This document shows, piece by piece, positions 23,770-31,831 of a DNA stretch of 35,737 nt. The stretch is from an uncultured Clostridiaceae bacterium. GTDB taxonomy: Bacteria; Bacillota; Clostridia; Lachnospirales; Lachnospiraceae. The notes beneath the pieces were generated by a model. The model had not been told where the DNA came from and searched no databases. It saw only the letters and a program-made list of their open reading frames with translations. The stretch covers positions 1-35,737 of the forward strand of contig CAMHJT010000009.1 of assembly GCA_946185495.1 (NCBI GenBank). The letters are read 5' to 3'. The translations under genes and the position numbers were made by a program. The first letter of the stretch is position 1. Every line of letters starts with the position of its first letter.

Positions 23770-25677
23770 TTATTCCACTGATTTCAATGATTCCGCCATG
23801 TTGATTCCTTCAAGCTTCCTCTCCATCACAGCGTTGACAAACACTGTAAACAGGAAGGTCAGGATCACGCTGTAAAAAAAGCTGACCGGCAGGATCCGGC
23901 TCTTGAAGGAAACCATGTCCACCACGATCTGCGCCATCACATACCGGTGCAGCAGCACGCCCAGAAACAGTCCGGCGATGGCGCCCATGGACGTCAGGAC
24001 TACATTTTCCCGGAACACATAGGCAGCCGTCTCCCCCCGGAAGAATCCAAGCACCTTGATAGTGGCGATCTCCCGCAGGCGCTCCGTGATATTGATATTC
24101 GTCAGGTTGTAGAGTACAATGAACGCAAGCCCGGCTGCGCAGGCGATCACAAGGATCACAATATAGTTCAGGCTTCCCATCATCTTGGAGAGCCGTTCCT
24201 TCATCTCGGAGTAAAGCGTCACAGAGGTCACATCCTCCTCTCCGGCAATCTCCGCTGAGAGCTTGTAGTGGTCTGTTCCCTCCGGAAATTCCAGATACGC
24301 GCTGTTATACTCCATCTCTTTCCCGAGCTGCTCCTCCATCGTCTCCGGAGACAGATATACATAATTGTACACATGATTCTCGAATATTCCCGATATCCGT
24401 ACCCGAAGCTCCTTCATGTCCGGATCCCGCAGTGTCACTTCATCTCCGACGCCGACTCCATACCGCTCGGCCAGGCCGTTGCAGATCAGCGCCTCATTTT
24501 TGCCGGGAAACTCCAGCAATCCTCCCTCTGTTGTATGAAAATGCACATACTCCCCGATCTGGTCAGTCCGTTCCGGCACGATCAGGGTGATCTCCTTTAC
24601 ATGCTCTCCCGCGATCAGATCCCATGCGCCCTCCCTCAGAAGGACATGCCGCGCTCCGGTTTTCGCGATCCGTTCCTCCACCCCATCCGGCAGTTTCGCG
24701 CAGCTTTGGAAGGTAATCTCCGCGTCCGCCGTCAGGATTTCCTCATACTGCAGCTCGGCAAAGCCCGCGATGGAATCCTTCATCCCAAAGCCTGTCAGAA
24801 GCAGCGCCGTACAGCCGCCGATTCCCGCGATCATCATGAAAAACCTTCCCTTATAGCGGAAGAGGTTCCGGATAGAAACCTTGTGAAGAAATTTGATCCT
24901 CGTCCATACCGCAGGCACATATTCCAGAAAAACTCGTTTTCCCGGCTTTGGAGCCTTCGGCCGCATCAGGGAGGCCGAAGTCTCGGAAAGCTCATATCTG
25001 CACACCAGCCAGGTCATTCCCATGGAGCAGGCAAGCGCCGCCGCTGTGGAAAACAGCAAAAGCTTCCAGTCAAAAATAAACTGCATGGACATCTTCTGAT
25101 ACATCAGCTGGTAGCTCGTCCAGATTACGCCGGGAAACAGAAAAATACCCACGCTGTATCCCAAAAGGCTTCCCAACAATGCCGCGCTGCCGGAGTAAAA
25201 CAGGTATTTTGCCATGATACTCCCCTCCGAATAGCCAAGGGCCTTCAGCACGCCGATCTGCGTCCGCTGCTCCTCCACCATCCTTCCCATGGTCGTCATG
25301 CAGACCAGGGCAGCCACCAACACGAAAAAAACAGGAAATACCCTTGCCACCTGCGCCACAATCTCCGAATCACTCTCAAAGCAGGCGTACCCGATGTTGG
25401 TGTTGCGCTCCAGCACCCAGATGTCAGGCGTTTTCAGATCCTTAAGCTCCCTTTTCGCGTCAGCAAGCTCTTCCCTTGCATCCGCGGTCTTTTCCTCCAG
25501 CTCCCGCTCTCCGTCCTGATACTTTTTTAAGCCCTCCTCATAATCAGCCAGCCCCTCCTCATATTCCGCAAGGCCATCCCGGTAAGTCTGTTTGCCATCC
25601 GCATATCTGCGTTTTCCGTCCTCGTATTCCGCAAGGCCCTTTTCATACTCCTCTTTTCCCTTCCTGTAATCCAACAA
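23770..25677 (-). CDS. FtsX-family ABC permease, C-terminal part of a split gene
   Basis: About 635 residues as an isolated reading from a TTG at 25675-25677, but the frame stays open upstream without a convincing ribosome site. It begins with a coiled-coil of EYEEGLxxYxxG-type repeats. Membrane segments and an FtsX domain (PVFFVLVAALVCMTTMGRMVEEQRTQIGVLKALGYS) follow, then a large extracytoplasmic domain and a second FtsX domain (LTNINITERLREIATIKVLGF). The MacB-like half lacking here (first membrane segment, start of the periplasmic part) is supplied by the gene at 25728-27266 in another frame. Together they match one permease of about 1165 residues, paired with the ATPase at 27443. As written the product would be inactive unless frameshifting occurs. 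Confidence 0.85.
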   Translation of the reverse strand: MLDYRKGKEEYEKGLAEYEDGKRRYADGKQTYRDGLAEYEEGLADYEEGLKKYQDGERELEEKTADAREELADAKRELKDLKTPDIWVLERNTNIGYACFESDSEIVAQVARVFPVFFVLVAALVCMTTMGRMVEEQRTQIGVLKALGYSEGSIMAKYLFYSGSAALLGSLLGYSVGIFLFPGVIWTSYQLMYQKMSMQFIFDWKLLLFSTAAALACSMGMTWLVCRYELSETSASLMRPKAPKPGKRVFLEYVPAVWTRIKFLHKVSIRNLFRYKGRFFMMIAGIGGCTALLLTGFGMKDSIAGFAELQYEEILTADAEITFQSCAKLPDGVEERIAKTGARHVLLREGAWDLIAGEHVKEITLIVPERTDQIGEYVHFHTTEGGLLEFPGKNEALICNGLAERYGVGVGDEVTLRDPDMKELRVRISGIFENHVYNYVYLSPETMEEQLGKEMEYNSAYLEFPEGTDHYKLSAEIAGEEDVTSVTLYSEMKERLSKMMGSLNYIVILVIACAAGLAFIVLYNLTNINITERLREIATIKVLGFFRGETAAYVFRENVVLTSMGAIAGLFLGVLLHRYVMAQIVVDMVSFKSRILPVSFFYSVILTFLFTVFVNAVMERKLEGINMAESLKSVE

Positions 25678-25727
25678 ACCCTTCTGATACTGTTTTTCCC
25701 CGTCTGCCAGCCTCTTCTTCTGCCTGT

Positions 25728-27266
25728 TTAATTCCTTTCCCCCGCAAGGGTTTCTTTTTTCGCTTCCGCAAGCGCTGCCTCCGCCTCCGTGATTGCCTGT
25801 TTTCCTGCCTGAAGCTGTTGCCCGGCCGCCTGAAGCTGCGCCATCTGTTCCTCCAGCTGCGCGGCCATCTGCGCAGCCTCCTCCAATCCGGCAGCTCCCG
25901 GATCCATCTCACCGGCTCCCTGCTGCAGAATATCCGATTTTGCCAATTCCTCCTTTTCCTGCTGCTGTGCAGAGTTTTCCGTTTCCTTGCTTTCCGGCTG
26001 CGTATCGGCTTTTTCCGGTTCCACGCCCTCCTGCCGGCTCCTCATCTGCTGCATAGCAGCCTCCTGCCGGGCTTTCACCTGCTGCATGGCGGCCTCGAGC
26101 CGGGCTTTCGCGGCAGACAGCTGTGCCTCCTGCGCCATCAACTCCTGTTTTTTCTTCTCCAGCAGGGTCTCCTGCGTCTGGATTGCCGTTTTCGCTTTGT
26201 CTATCTTCTTTTGTCCCGCAGCAAGCTGTTTTCTGCCTGCCGCAAGCTGCTTTTTCGTCTGGTCAAGCTGCTTTTTGCCCTTCTTAAGCTCCTCCCCTGC
26301 ACTGTCAAGCTCCGTTTTCGCATCCACAAGCTTCCCGTCCGAGGTCCGAAGCTCCCTTCCCGCGTCTGCCAGCTTTGCCTCCGCTTCCGTCAGCTCCTCT
26401 CTCGCATCCGCCAGTTCTGCCTTCGCCTCGGCAAGCTCCTGTCTGCCGTCCCTCTCTTTTTCCGCAAGCTCCTGCTCGCCATCCGCGATCTCCCTCTCCG
26501 CATCCGTCCGGATCCGGTCGAAACGGTTTCCAGCCTGCATGTCAGCAAGCTCCTCCCATGCTGCCCGCCTGTCATCCATATACGCTTTGTAGGCGTCGGA
26601 ATAGATCTGGTAATCCTGGTCAAGCCCTACATACACCTCTGTATAGACATCGCTGTCAAAGGTCTCCTCCGGCACATATAAGAATCCGTCAATGCTCCCC
26701 GTTCCGATCGACGTCGTGCCCCGCTCAAAATTGATATAACAGACGGAATCCGCGTATCCGACCACTTTCAGCTTCCGTACAGCCAGAAGCTTTAGCGTAT
26801 CCTCCTCATTTGTATCCTCCACCAGCAGTTCCTCATTCAGGGCAGGTGCGCCGCGCAGCGCAGCATCCACCAGACACTCATCGGGGCTCTGCGGCATTCT
26901 TCCACCGGCCAGCCTGATCCGGTTGATATTCTGTGTCAGGGAATGCACCTTCAGCACCCGTTCCGTCTGTTCCGTGTCCAGAAACAGCACATCCGCAGAG
27001 TACGCCCCCTCCGCGCAGCGCACGTCCCCGCTCTGCCGGATGGCCTCCACATCCTCCTTTTCCCAGCCCAGCGTGGAGATCAGGCGGTAATCAAAGAGCT
27101 GTCCCTCCTGTATCCTTTCGTCCACCGTATGCACCATGGCTGGCGTCGTTATCCTCACGCCCGCAAAAAAACCAACTCCGAGCGCCACGATCGCAAAAAT
27201 CGCAAAAAAGCGCCCGAAGCTCTGCCTGATCTCCCTTACTGTTGTCCGCCACATCATTGATTTCAT
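25728..27266 (-). CDS. FtsX-family ABC permease, N-terminal part of a split gene
   Basis: About 512 residues from ATG 27264-27266 (GGAG 9 nt upstream). Begins MKSMMWRTTVREIRQSFGRFFAIFAIVALGVGFFAGVR, a cytoplasmic start and first membrane segment typical of this permease type. A periplasmic domain follows, then a very long Ala/Glu/Lys/Gln coiled coil from about residue 225, including AEAKAELADAREEL-type heptads and an AMQQ(V/M)(K/R)(A/S)RQE repeat. It stops at TAA 25728-25730, in the coiled coil, where the neighbouring frame carries on the same pattern. Likely function: export or mechanical (MacB-like) work on an envelope substrate; substrate unknown. Confidence 0.85.
   Translation of the reverse strand: MKSMMWRTTVREIRQSFGRFFAIFAIVALGVGFFAGVRITTPAMVHTVDERIQEGQLFDYRLISTLGWEKEDVEAIRQSGDVRCAEGAYSADVLFLDTEQTERVLKVHSLTQNINRIRLAGGRMPQSPDECLVDAALRGAPALNEELLVEDTNEEDTLKLLAVRKLKVVGYADSVCYINFERGTTSIGTGSIDGFLYVPEETFDSDVYTEVYVGLDQDYQIYSDAYKAYMDDRRAAWEELADMQAGNRFDRIRTDAEREIADGEQELAEKERDGRQELAEAKAELADAREELTEAEAKLADAGRELRTSDGKLVDAKTELDSAGEELKKGKKQLDQTKKQLAAGRKQLAAGQKKIDKAKTAIQTQETLLEKKKQELMAQEAQLSAAKARLEAAMQQVKARQEAAMQQMRSRQEGVEPEKADTQPESKETENSAQQQEKEELAKSDILQQGAGEMDPGAAGLEEAAQMAAQLEEQMAQLQAAGQQLQAGKQAITEAEAALAEAKKETLAGERN
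25739..25743 (-). other. Apparent one-base deletion in a G-run splitting the permease gene
   Basis: The coding strand has five G in GCGGGGGAAAGG. With a sixth G the reading would pass from LAG into GKELNRQKKRLADGEKQYQ, joining both halves in one coiled coil without a stop. As given, the first half reads GERN-stop nine to ten bases later. Possibilities: a real mutation, phase variation by slippage, or a sequencing error. A six-A run lies 15-20 bases upstream as a second possible slip site. Confidence 0.75.
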
Positions 27267-27321
27267 GCCTGCTGTCTCCAAAATTCCTGTCTTCCATTAA
27301 AAATCGGCGCAATAAATTGTC

Positions 27322-27411
27322 TCACACAGCTTCAAATATAGCTGTATCTTCCAGATATTCATTTAAAGCTTCCTGTTCCATCTTCCTACTCCAATCATTC
27401 CATTCATGCAT
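27322..27411 (-). CDS. Possible 29-residue small ORF between permease and ATPase genes
   Basis: ATG at 27409-27411, stop TGA at 27322-27324. The peptide MHEWNDWSRKMEQEALNEYL... is acidic and amphipathic-looking. The upstream ribosome site (GGGG 9 nt before the start) is weak. It fills most of the 176-bp spacer between the ABC ATPase and permease genes. It could be a real small protein, a leader peptide or chance. Confidence 0.25.
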   Translation of the reverse strand: MHEWNDWSRKMEQEALNEYLEDTAIFEAV

Positions 27412-27442
27412 GCGGTTCTGCCCCATCCTTCCGCTTTCAACG

Positions 27443-28147
27443 TCACCACTCAATATCAGCAATATCCTTGATCTGCGTATTGCGGTGCATATCGGCGATC
27501 CGGCCGCTCTTGACTGTGATCACGCGATCCGCCATCGCGGTCAGCGCCTGATTATGCGTGATCACCACAACCGTCCTCCCCGTATCGTGACAGGTGTCCT
27601 GCAGGATCTTCAGCACCGCCTTTCCCGTCTGGTAATCCAGGGCTCCCGTGGGCTCGTCGCAGAGCAGCAGCTTGGGATTTTTCGCGATGGCTCTCGCAAT
27701 GGCCACCCGCTGTTGTTCTCCACCCGAAAGCTGTGCCGGAAAGTTCTTAAGCCGGTCCTTAAGGCCAACCTCCTTAAGCACCTCCTCCGCATCCAGGGGA
27801 TCCCTGCAGATCTGCGCTGCCAGCTCCACATTTTCAAGGGCCGTCAGATTCTGCACCAGATTGTAAAACTGGAACACAAAACCCACATCATACCGCCGGT
27901 ACGCTGTCAGCTGCTTTTTGCTGTAAGCGGAAATCTCATTCCCATCCAGCATGACCGATCCCGATGTCAGCGTATCCATGCCGCCCAATATATTCAGGAT
28001 CGTCGTCTTGCCCGCACCGGAAGCACCGACAATGACGCAGAACTCCCCTTTTTCAATCTCGAAATTCACATCCTGCAGCGCCGGGATCTCCACCTCTCCG
28101 GTCCGATAGGTTTTTTTCACATTTTTGAATTCAACATATGCGCCCAT
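27443..28147 (-). CDS. ABC transporter ATP-binding protein, MacB/LolD type
   Basis: 234 residues; partner of the FtsX-family permease just downstream. Walker [10 protein letters not shown] (about 41-49), LolD/MacB-type [20 protein letters not shown] around the Q-loop, signature [15 protein letters not shown], Walker [13 protein letters not shown], switch His in [16 protein letters not shown]. This class powers mechanotransmission or export of lipids, peptides or antibiotics rather than uptake. GGAG lies 11 nt before the ATG. The truncated MITE ends about 40 bp upstream, between this gene and the Nudix gene. Confidence 0.95.
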   Translation of the reverse strand: MGAYVEFKNVKKTYRTGEVEIPALQDVNFEIEKGEFCVIVGASGAGKTTILNILGGMDTLTSGSVMLDGNEISAYSKKQLTAYRRYDVGFVFQFYNLVQNLTALENVELAAQICRDPLDAEEVLKEVGLKDRLKNFPAQLSGGEQQRVAIARAIAKNPKLLLCDEPTGALDYQTGKAVLKILQDTCHDTGRTVVVITHNQALTAMADRVITVKSGRIADMHRNTQIKDIADIEW

Positions 28148-28188
28148 GCCGTCTGTCTCTCCATTTTATCTGTTCCGTATCCAGACAA

Positions 28189-28294
28189 GTAACTACTCAG
28201 CAGGTCTGCACATTCACCGCGCAGACTGTGCCAAAACAATATATTTTCAGCGGGTGAATTAAGATGCTCCAGCTTTACCCGGACTGCTTAACGC
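28189..28294 (-). mobile_element. Truncated copy of the 133-bp MITE, inverted
   Basis: The right terminal repeat GTAACTACTCAGCAGGT is exact at 28189-28205. The interior follows the reverse complement of the copy at 19646-19778 with scattered changes and a 6-bp deletion after the TTTT near 28247. SL3 keeps its pairing through a G-U pair. Homology runs out near 28294, where the left terminal repeat should be; here the sequence becomes the 3' end of the Nudix gene. No target duplication can be assigned. Confidence 0.85.
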
Positions 28295-28920
28295 TTTGAA
28301 AGCAGCCACGCCAGAACATGAATGGCCTGCTGGAATTTTCCCTCACGGATCAGCGCCTCGATCTCGCTCTCTGTCAGCTTCTTTACATTCAGAAATTCCG
28401 TATCATCCAGATCCTGTCCCGCGACTTTCCTGCAGTTTTTCGCCTCAAACAGATACGCGTAATTATCCGCGATCGTTGCATTGGAAGGCTCGATCAACAA
28501 CTGCCTCCACTGCTCCGATTCATAGCCTGTCTCCTCCATAAGCTCCCGCTTCGCCGCCTCCAGCGCGTCCTCCGCAAAGTCCGCCCTGTTCTTTCCGTAT
28601 TCTCTGCCATCCTCACGCTCGATCCCGCCTGCCGGGAACTCCGTTGTCACCTCTTTGATCCCATGCCTGAACTGCCTTACGCACAGATAGTTCCCCTCCT
28701 CGTCCGACGCCACGATCACCACATAATCCCTGCGGCTGTAGCTGTAATAGGGCTCAAATTCCGATCCATCCGGAAACCGGTAGGCCGACCGTCTGAAATC
28801 GATCCACTCGTCCTGCACGACATGCTCCATGCGGATCTCTTCCCATGCCAGTGCTTCTTCCTCCTGCTTTTCCATGCCTCCACTCCCTTCTATTTTATGA
28901 GCGTTTGCCAGTAAATCCAT
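28288..28920 (-). CDS. Nudix hydrolase (ADP-ribose pyrophosphatase-like)
   Basis: Cleaves nucleoside diphosphates linked to another moiety, probably ADP-ribose or a sugar nucleotide. 210 residues from ATG 28920. FPAGGIE and EAAKRELMEETGYE carry the Nudix box residues, but the loop between the Gly and the REMEETG half is longer than usual (EREDGREYGKNRADFAED). Two starts are possible: 28920, coupled to the gene before it by GGAGAG, or ATG 28875 (MEKQEEEALAWEEIR) with AAGGGAG 7 nt upstream; the second gives a more usual N-terminus. The TAA stop and last codon lie in sequence alignable to the MITE. Confidence 0.88.
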   Translation of the reverse strand: MDLLANAHKIEGSGGMEKQEEEALAWEEIRMEHVVQDEWIDFRRSAYRFPDGSEFEPYYSYSRRDYVVIVASDEEGNYLCVRQFRHGIKEVTTEFPAGGIEREDGREYGKNRADFAEDALEAAKRELMEETGYESEQWRQLLIEPSNATIADNYAYLFEAKNCRKVAGQDLDDTEFLNVKKLTESEIEALIREGKFQQAIHVLAWLLSKR

Positions 28921-28924
28921 AGTG

Positions 28925-29356
28925 TCACTCTCCCGAATAAAACTCCGTCTTCGTCTCGTTCGCCTGAATCAGTACAGAGCTCTGATTGAACTCCCGGATC
29001 AGGTCATCTGCGGCAGCGTGCACCTTCTCCGATGTCGTATCGCTTAAAAGGATAACGATCGTATATTCATGATCCACTGTGCCGTTCTCATTTGTCCAGC
29101 CTCCATTCGCTTCCTGAATGGTAAACCCCTCAAAATGCCTGGTCAGCACCTCATCGACCTTCGCTTTTGCTTCTTCCGCCGTTCCGAATGGCTCATATGT
29201 GTCCTTGTCGTTGGTTCCAAGGTACATGACATACTGGATATCCTTGCTTTCTGTCGTTTGTTGGTTCTGTGCCGTGCTTTTATATAAACTGAACACTGAC
29301 AGACAGACTGCCAACACACTTATTATGATCGCTGCTATTCCTGATTTCTTTTCCAT
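28925..29356 (-). CDS. DUF3574-like membrane-anchored protein
   Basis: 143 residues: membrane anchor or uncleaved signal (about 6-26), then a small globular domain with YVMYLGTNDKDTYEPF, ANGGWTNENGTVDHEYTIVILLSDTT and FNQSSVLIQ. This resembles the DUF3574 family as found in Clostridia; no function is established. AGGAGG 7 nt before the ATG. Four bases separate its stop from the Nudix start at 28920. Confidence 0.7.
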   Translation of the reverse strand: MEKKSGIAAIIISVLAVCLSVFSLYKSTAQNQQTTESKDIQYVMYLGTNDKDTYEPFGTAEEAKAKVDEVLTRHFEGFTIQEANGGWTNENGTVDHEYTIVILLSDTTSEKVHAAADDLIREFNQSSVLIQANETKTEFYSGE

Positions 29357-29430
29357 ATCGATTCCTCCTGTTATTCAAATCCTTGGCATCTTCCATACCG
29401 CACACATGCACGTCCCCCATAAAGCCTTCC

Positions 29431-30513
29431 CTATAACCATCCGGCAAGGCGGCTGCCGGATTCCATGATCCTGTTGGCTATCATTTTCTTTTGGGCAAGT
29501 GCAGCCTCGAAAAACTGTCCGAGATAGGTAGCGGATTTATTTGTGCTGCCCACGTATTCCGCAATATGCTCGTCCTTGTCAAAATCGGGGATCCGCTCCC
29601 CGGAAAGGCTCTCTCCAAAAGCCTTCCAATCCTCTGACGCATCGACCTGCCGTTTCGTGATGATGCTGCGGATCCGATCCAGGTGCGGTTCCACTATTTT
29701 CGTCGCGTAGGTTTCTTTCTTAAAATCATCCCCTTCGCCGCGCAGGCAGGACATGGCGTAGACCATCTGGGCAAACGCGCATTCATAATCGTTCGGATTG
29801 TCCTTAATGATCTCCCTGTAACCGCCCCAGGCCGGCAGATAGACATAGCGGATATAACTGTAGTCCGGCAGATGTCCCGCCCGTCCGTGTCCGAGGTTCA
29901 TGATGGAATTCTCATCGGACTGATACACGCTGCCGACATATACCGGCTTATCCACATCCTCCGATGCGGAAGGGTTATGGGAAAACCTGATCTGCCTGCG
30001 CTCCGGCTCCCCAGCCTCCCCCGGCAGCAATTCATAGAAATACCAGTTGGTGTTATTGATCACCAAAGAGGGGGTCCCTGCAAAGTATGTATGCGCCCAG
30101 GTATCCGCAAGAACGTGCATGGCAATACCGATTGCCGGTGTTCCCTTATCCTTTGCAAGCTTCACGGTATCGACCAGCAGATTTCCATTTGGTCCGCAGA
30201 TCAGGCGGAATTTATCCTTATAATTTTTGGAACCCTTTTCGATATCCGCATACAGATCCTTTGGCAGGAAATGGAAGGCCGACCATATCCTTGTGATATC
30301 ACAAAGGCCGATCGGATCCGTTCTTGCCTGTAAAAGCTCTGACTGCAGCTGTGTCGTGGCAGCCTGTGAGGGGCCGCCTGCTTTTTTGAGCCATATCCTG
30401 GAGCAATGATCCACAAGCTGCGCCGCATGGCATATATCCACACTGCTCCTATGCCCGTACCCCGCCAGCACCGCAGCACAGTAGGTCGCGTAATAATGAA
30501 AATCTCCCTGCAT
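29431..30513 (-). CDS. DUF6765 family protein
   Basis: 360 residues, no signal peptide or membrane segment. Starts MQGDFHYYATYCAAVLAGY and holds several His/Asp-rich conserved stretches: AAQLVDHCS, AFHFLP, IAMHVLADTWAHTYFAG, LGHGRAGHLPDYSY. These match my memory of the DUF6765 family. The spaced His and Asp residues resemble metal-binding alpha-helical hydrolases such as zinc phospholipase C, but catalysis is unproven. AGAGGAG lies 8 nt before the ATG. Follows the DUF308-like gene by 40 bp, probably the same transcript. Confidence 0.75.
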   Translation of the reverse strand: MQGDFHYYATYCAAVLAGYGHRSSVDICHAAQLVDHCSRIWLKKAGGPSQAATTQLQSELLQARTDPIGLCDITRIWSAFHFLPKDLYADIEKGSKNYKDKFRLICGPNGNLLVDTVKLAKDKGTPAIGIAMHVLADTWAHTYFAGTPSLVINNTNWYFYELLPGEAGEPERRQIRFSHNPSASEDVDKPVYVGSVYQSDENSIMNLGHGRAGHLPDYSYIRYVYLPAWGGYREIIKDNPNDYECAFAQMVYAMSCLRGEGDDFKKETYATKIVEPHLDRIRSIITKRQVDASEDWKAFGESLSGERIPDFDKDEHIAEYVGSTNKSATYLGQFFEAALAQKKMIANRIMESGSRLAGWL

Positions 30514-30553
30514 TTTTCACACTCCTCTAAAAGCGTTAGTTTTTATCTGTCTC

Positions 30554-31084
30554 CTAATCGATCATGATCACCTGCTGGCGGCGGAATGTATTCACAATAC
30601 TCATGACTGCCGAAAAGATAAAACCGACAGCACAGATATCCACAACTCTTGTTCCGCTTCGCATAAACAGAAGGCAGCTGATAGCAAACAGCATCTTGAC
30701 CACGCCCTGAAAGGTCTTAAATCTCCATGAGCTTTGAATCTTTCTTGCCTCCTTCGCCCACATGAGATCCACAACACCCGAAAAAGCCATCGTACCTGCA
30801 AAATACATCAGAACATACAGCCTTGGCACCCACACAAGAGAGCCGGTGAATAACCCAAAATCAAAGAACAAAAGCCCACGGAACAGGATATTCCGTCCCC
30901 CTACCATGTGGCGTGCCATCCGAAAATAGAACCAGAGCATACGAAGCCCCATGATCTCCAATGTAAGAGAAAAGATACCGATAATGGCCATATATGCTTT
31001 TTCACCAAAGACCAGCATCGCTGCGCCTATGAAGATCATCGAAACGGCCAGCAATACATTTCTCAATTTCTGCCAGATCGTCAT
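30554..31084 (-). CDS. Polytopic membrane protein, DUF308/HdeD-like
   Basis: 176 residues with about six short membrane segments arranged as repeated helix pairs (FIGAAMLVFG, IIGIFSLTLEIMGLRML, LYVLMYFAGTMAFSGVVDLMW, VDICAVGFIFSAVMSIVN), the layout of HdeD/DUF308 proteins. No enzyme motif. The start overlaps the preceding stop by four bases (31081-31084). Function unknown; HdeD itself is an acid-stress membrane protein in E. coli, which does not establish the role here. Confidence 0.7.
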   Translation of the reverse strand: MTIWQKLRNVLLAVSMIFIGAAMLVFGEKAYMAIIGIFSLTLEIMGLRMLWFYFRMARHMVGGRNILFRGLLFFDFGLFTGSLVWVPRLYVLMYFAGTMAFSGVVDLMWAKEARKIQSSWRFKTFQGVVKMLFAISCLLFMRSGTRVVDICAVGFIFSAVMSIVNTFRRQQVIMID

Positions 31085-31653
31085 TGTATTTCTCCCCCTG
31101 CCTTTTCAAGTTTTCGGATCTTATCAGCCGCATGCAGAATGAATATATAATTTACAAGCGTTGTTGCCTCCATGATGAAAAAGGCAAAATCCACATTTCC
31201 ACTTGCATCCTCCGATTTGATAACACTGAAGATATTCTCTATAATGAGAAAGCCGGTAAGCAGCGCACTGATGAACGTCAGCACAAGATAAAGCCTGTTG
31301 CCTTTTCTTGCTGTATACCGCCCGGTTCGATAAGCGTTTAATCCAATGTACAGGTGATAAAAAAAGACAACCGCACTGAACAGCAGGATCATCAGCAAAA
31401 AAAACACCCACAGCAAAACTGAAACGGTTTTCTCGTATTCAGTGCCTACCACCGCATCTCCGCTTTGCTCTATAATTGTCCCGATCATTTTTGCAATCGT
31501 ATCCTCACCTAAGAAAAAACCGATAAAGATTTTGGTAATATCCCAAATGGACAAAACGATCACCATGCCGCCGCTGATCGTTAAAGCATCCCGGTAGCGG
31601 CGAAGCTGAATCTGTATCCCTTCATTTTTGGTTTTATATACAGCTGTTTCCAT
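31081..31653 (-). CDS. Hypothetical four- to five-helix membrane protein
   Basis: 190 residues. Membrane segments near 27-50, 78-104, 122-142 and 155-176; short charged loops between (NAYRTGRYTARKGN). I do not recognise the family. It starts the probable operon reading through the DUF308, DUF6765, DUF3574 and Nudix genes. AAGGAG lies 6 nt before the ATG and a good promoter lies about 110 bp upstream. Its stop overlaps the next start, so the two membrane proteins are likely made together and may form one complex. Confidence 0.7.
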   Translation of the reverse strand: METAVYKTKNEGIQIQLRRYRDALTISGGMVIVLSIWDITKIFIGFFLGEDTIAKMIGTIIEQSGDAVVGTEYEKTVSVLLWVFFLLMILLFSAVVFFYHLYIGLNAYRTGRYTARKGNRLYLVLTFISALLTGFLIIENIFSVIKSEDASGNVDFAFFIMEATTLVNYIFILHAADKIRKLEKAGGEIQ

Positions 31654-31762
31654 CTTTTCTCCTTCTGATCCAAATTCATTACTCCACGTTTAGTATGATC
31701 TGCCAATGAGGCATATAAATAGCATTCGACGCAGTATCCTCGCACCTCTTTCTCTATGCCAT

Positions 31763-31791
31763 ATTATATTTCAACGCGTGGACAAAAGCAA
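31763..31791 (-). promoter_or_regulatory. Candidate promoter for the membrane protein/DUF6765 operon
   Basis: Minus strand: -35 TTGCTT (31786-31791), 17-bp spacer, -10 TATAAT (31763-31768). Lies in the gap after the metallo-hydrolase gene, about 100 bp before the ATG at 31653. Confidence 0.6.
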
Positions 31792-31831
31792 TACAATTTG
31801 TATCTGCGCAGCGCGCGAAGCCATCCCATCC

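Noticed and set aside
24268-25530. Long plus-strand reading frame of 420 codons
   Set aside because: It lies opposite the FtsX permease gene, has an Arg/His/Leu-rich improbable composition and no ribosome site; it is a shadow of the real gene.
25476-26681. Plus-strand reading frame of 401 codons rich in Leu, Arg and Phe
   Set aside because: Antisense to the Ala/Glu/Lys coiled-coil of the permease; low-complexity coding on the real strand keeps the opposite frame open.
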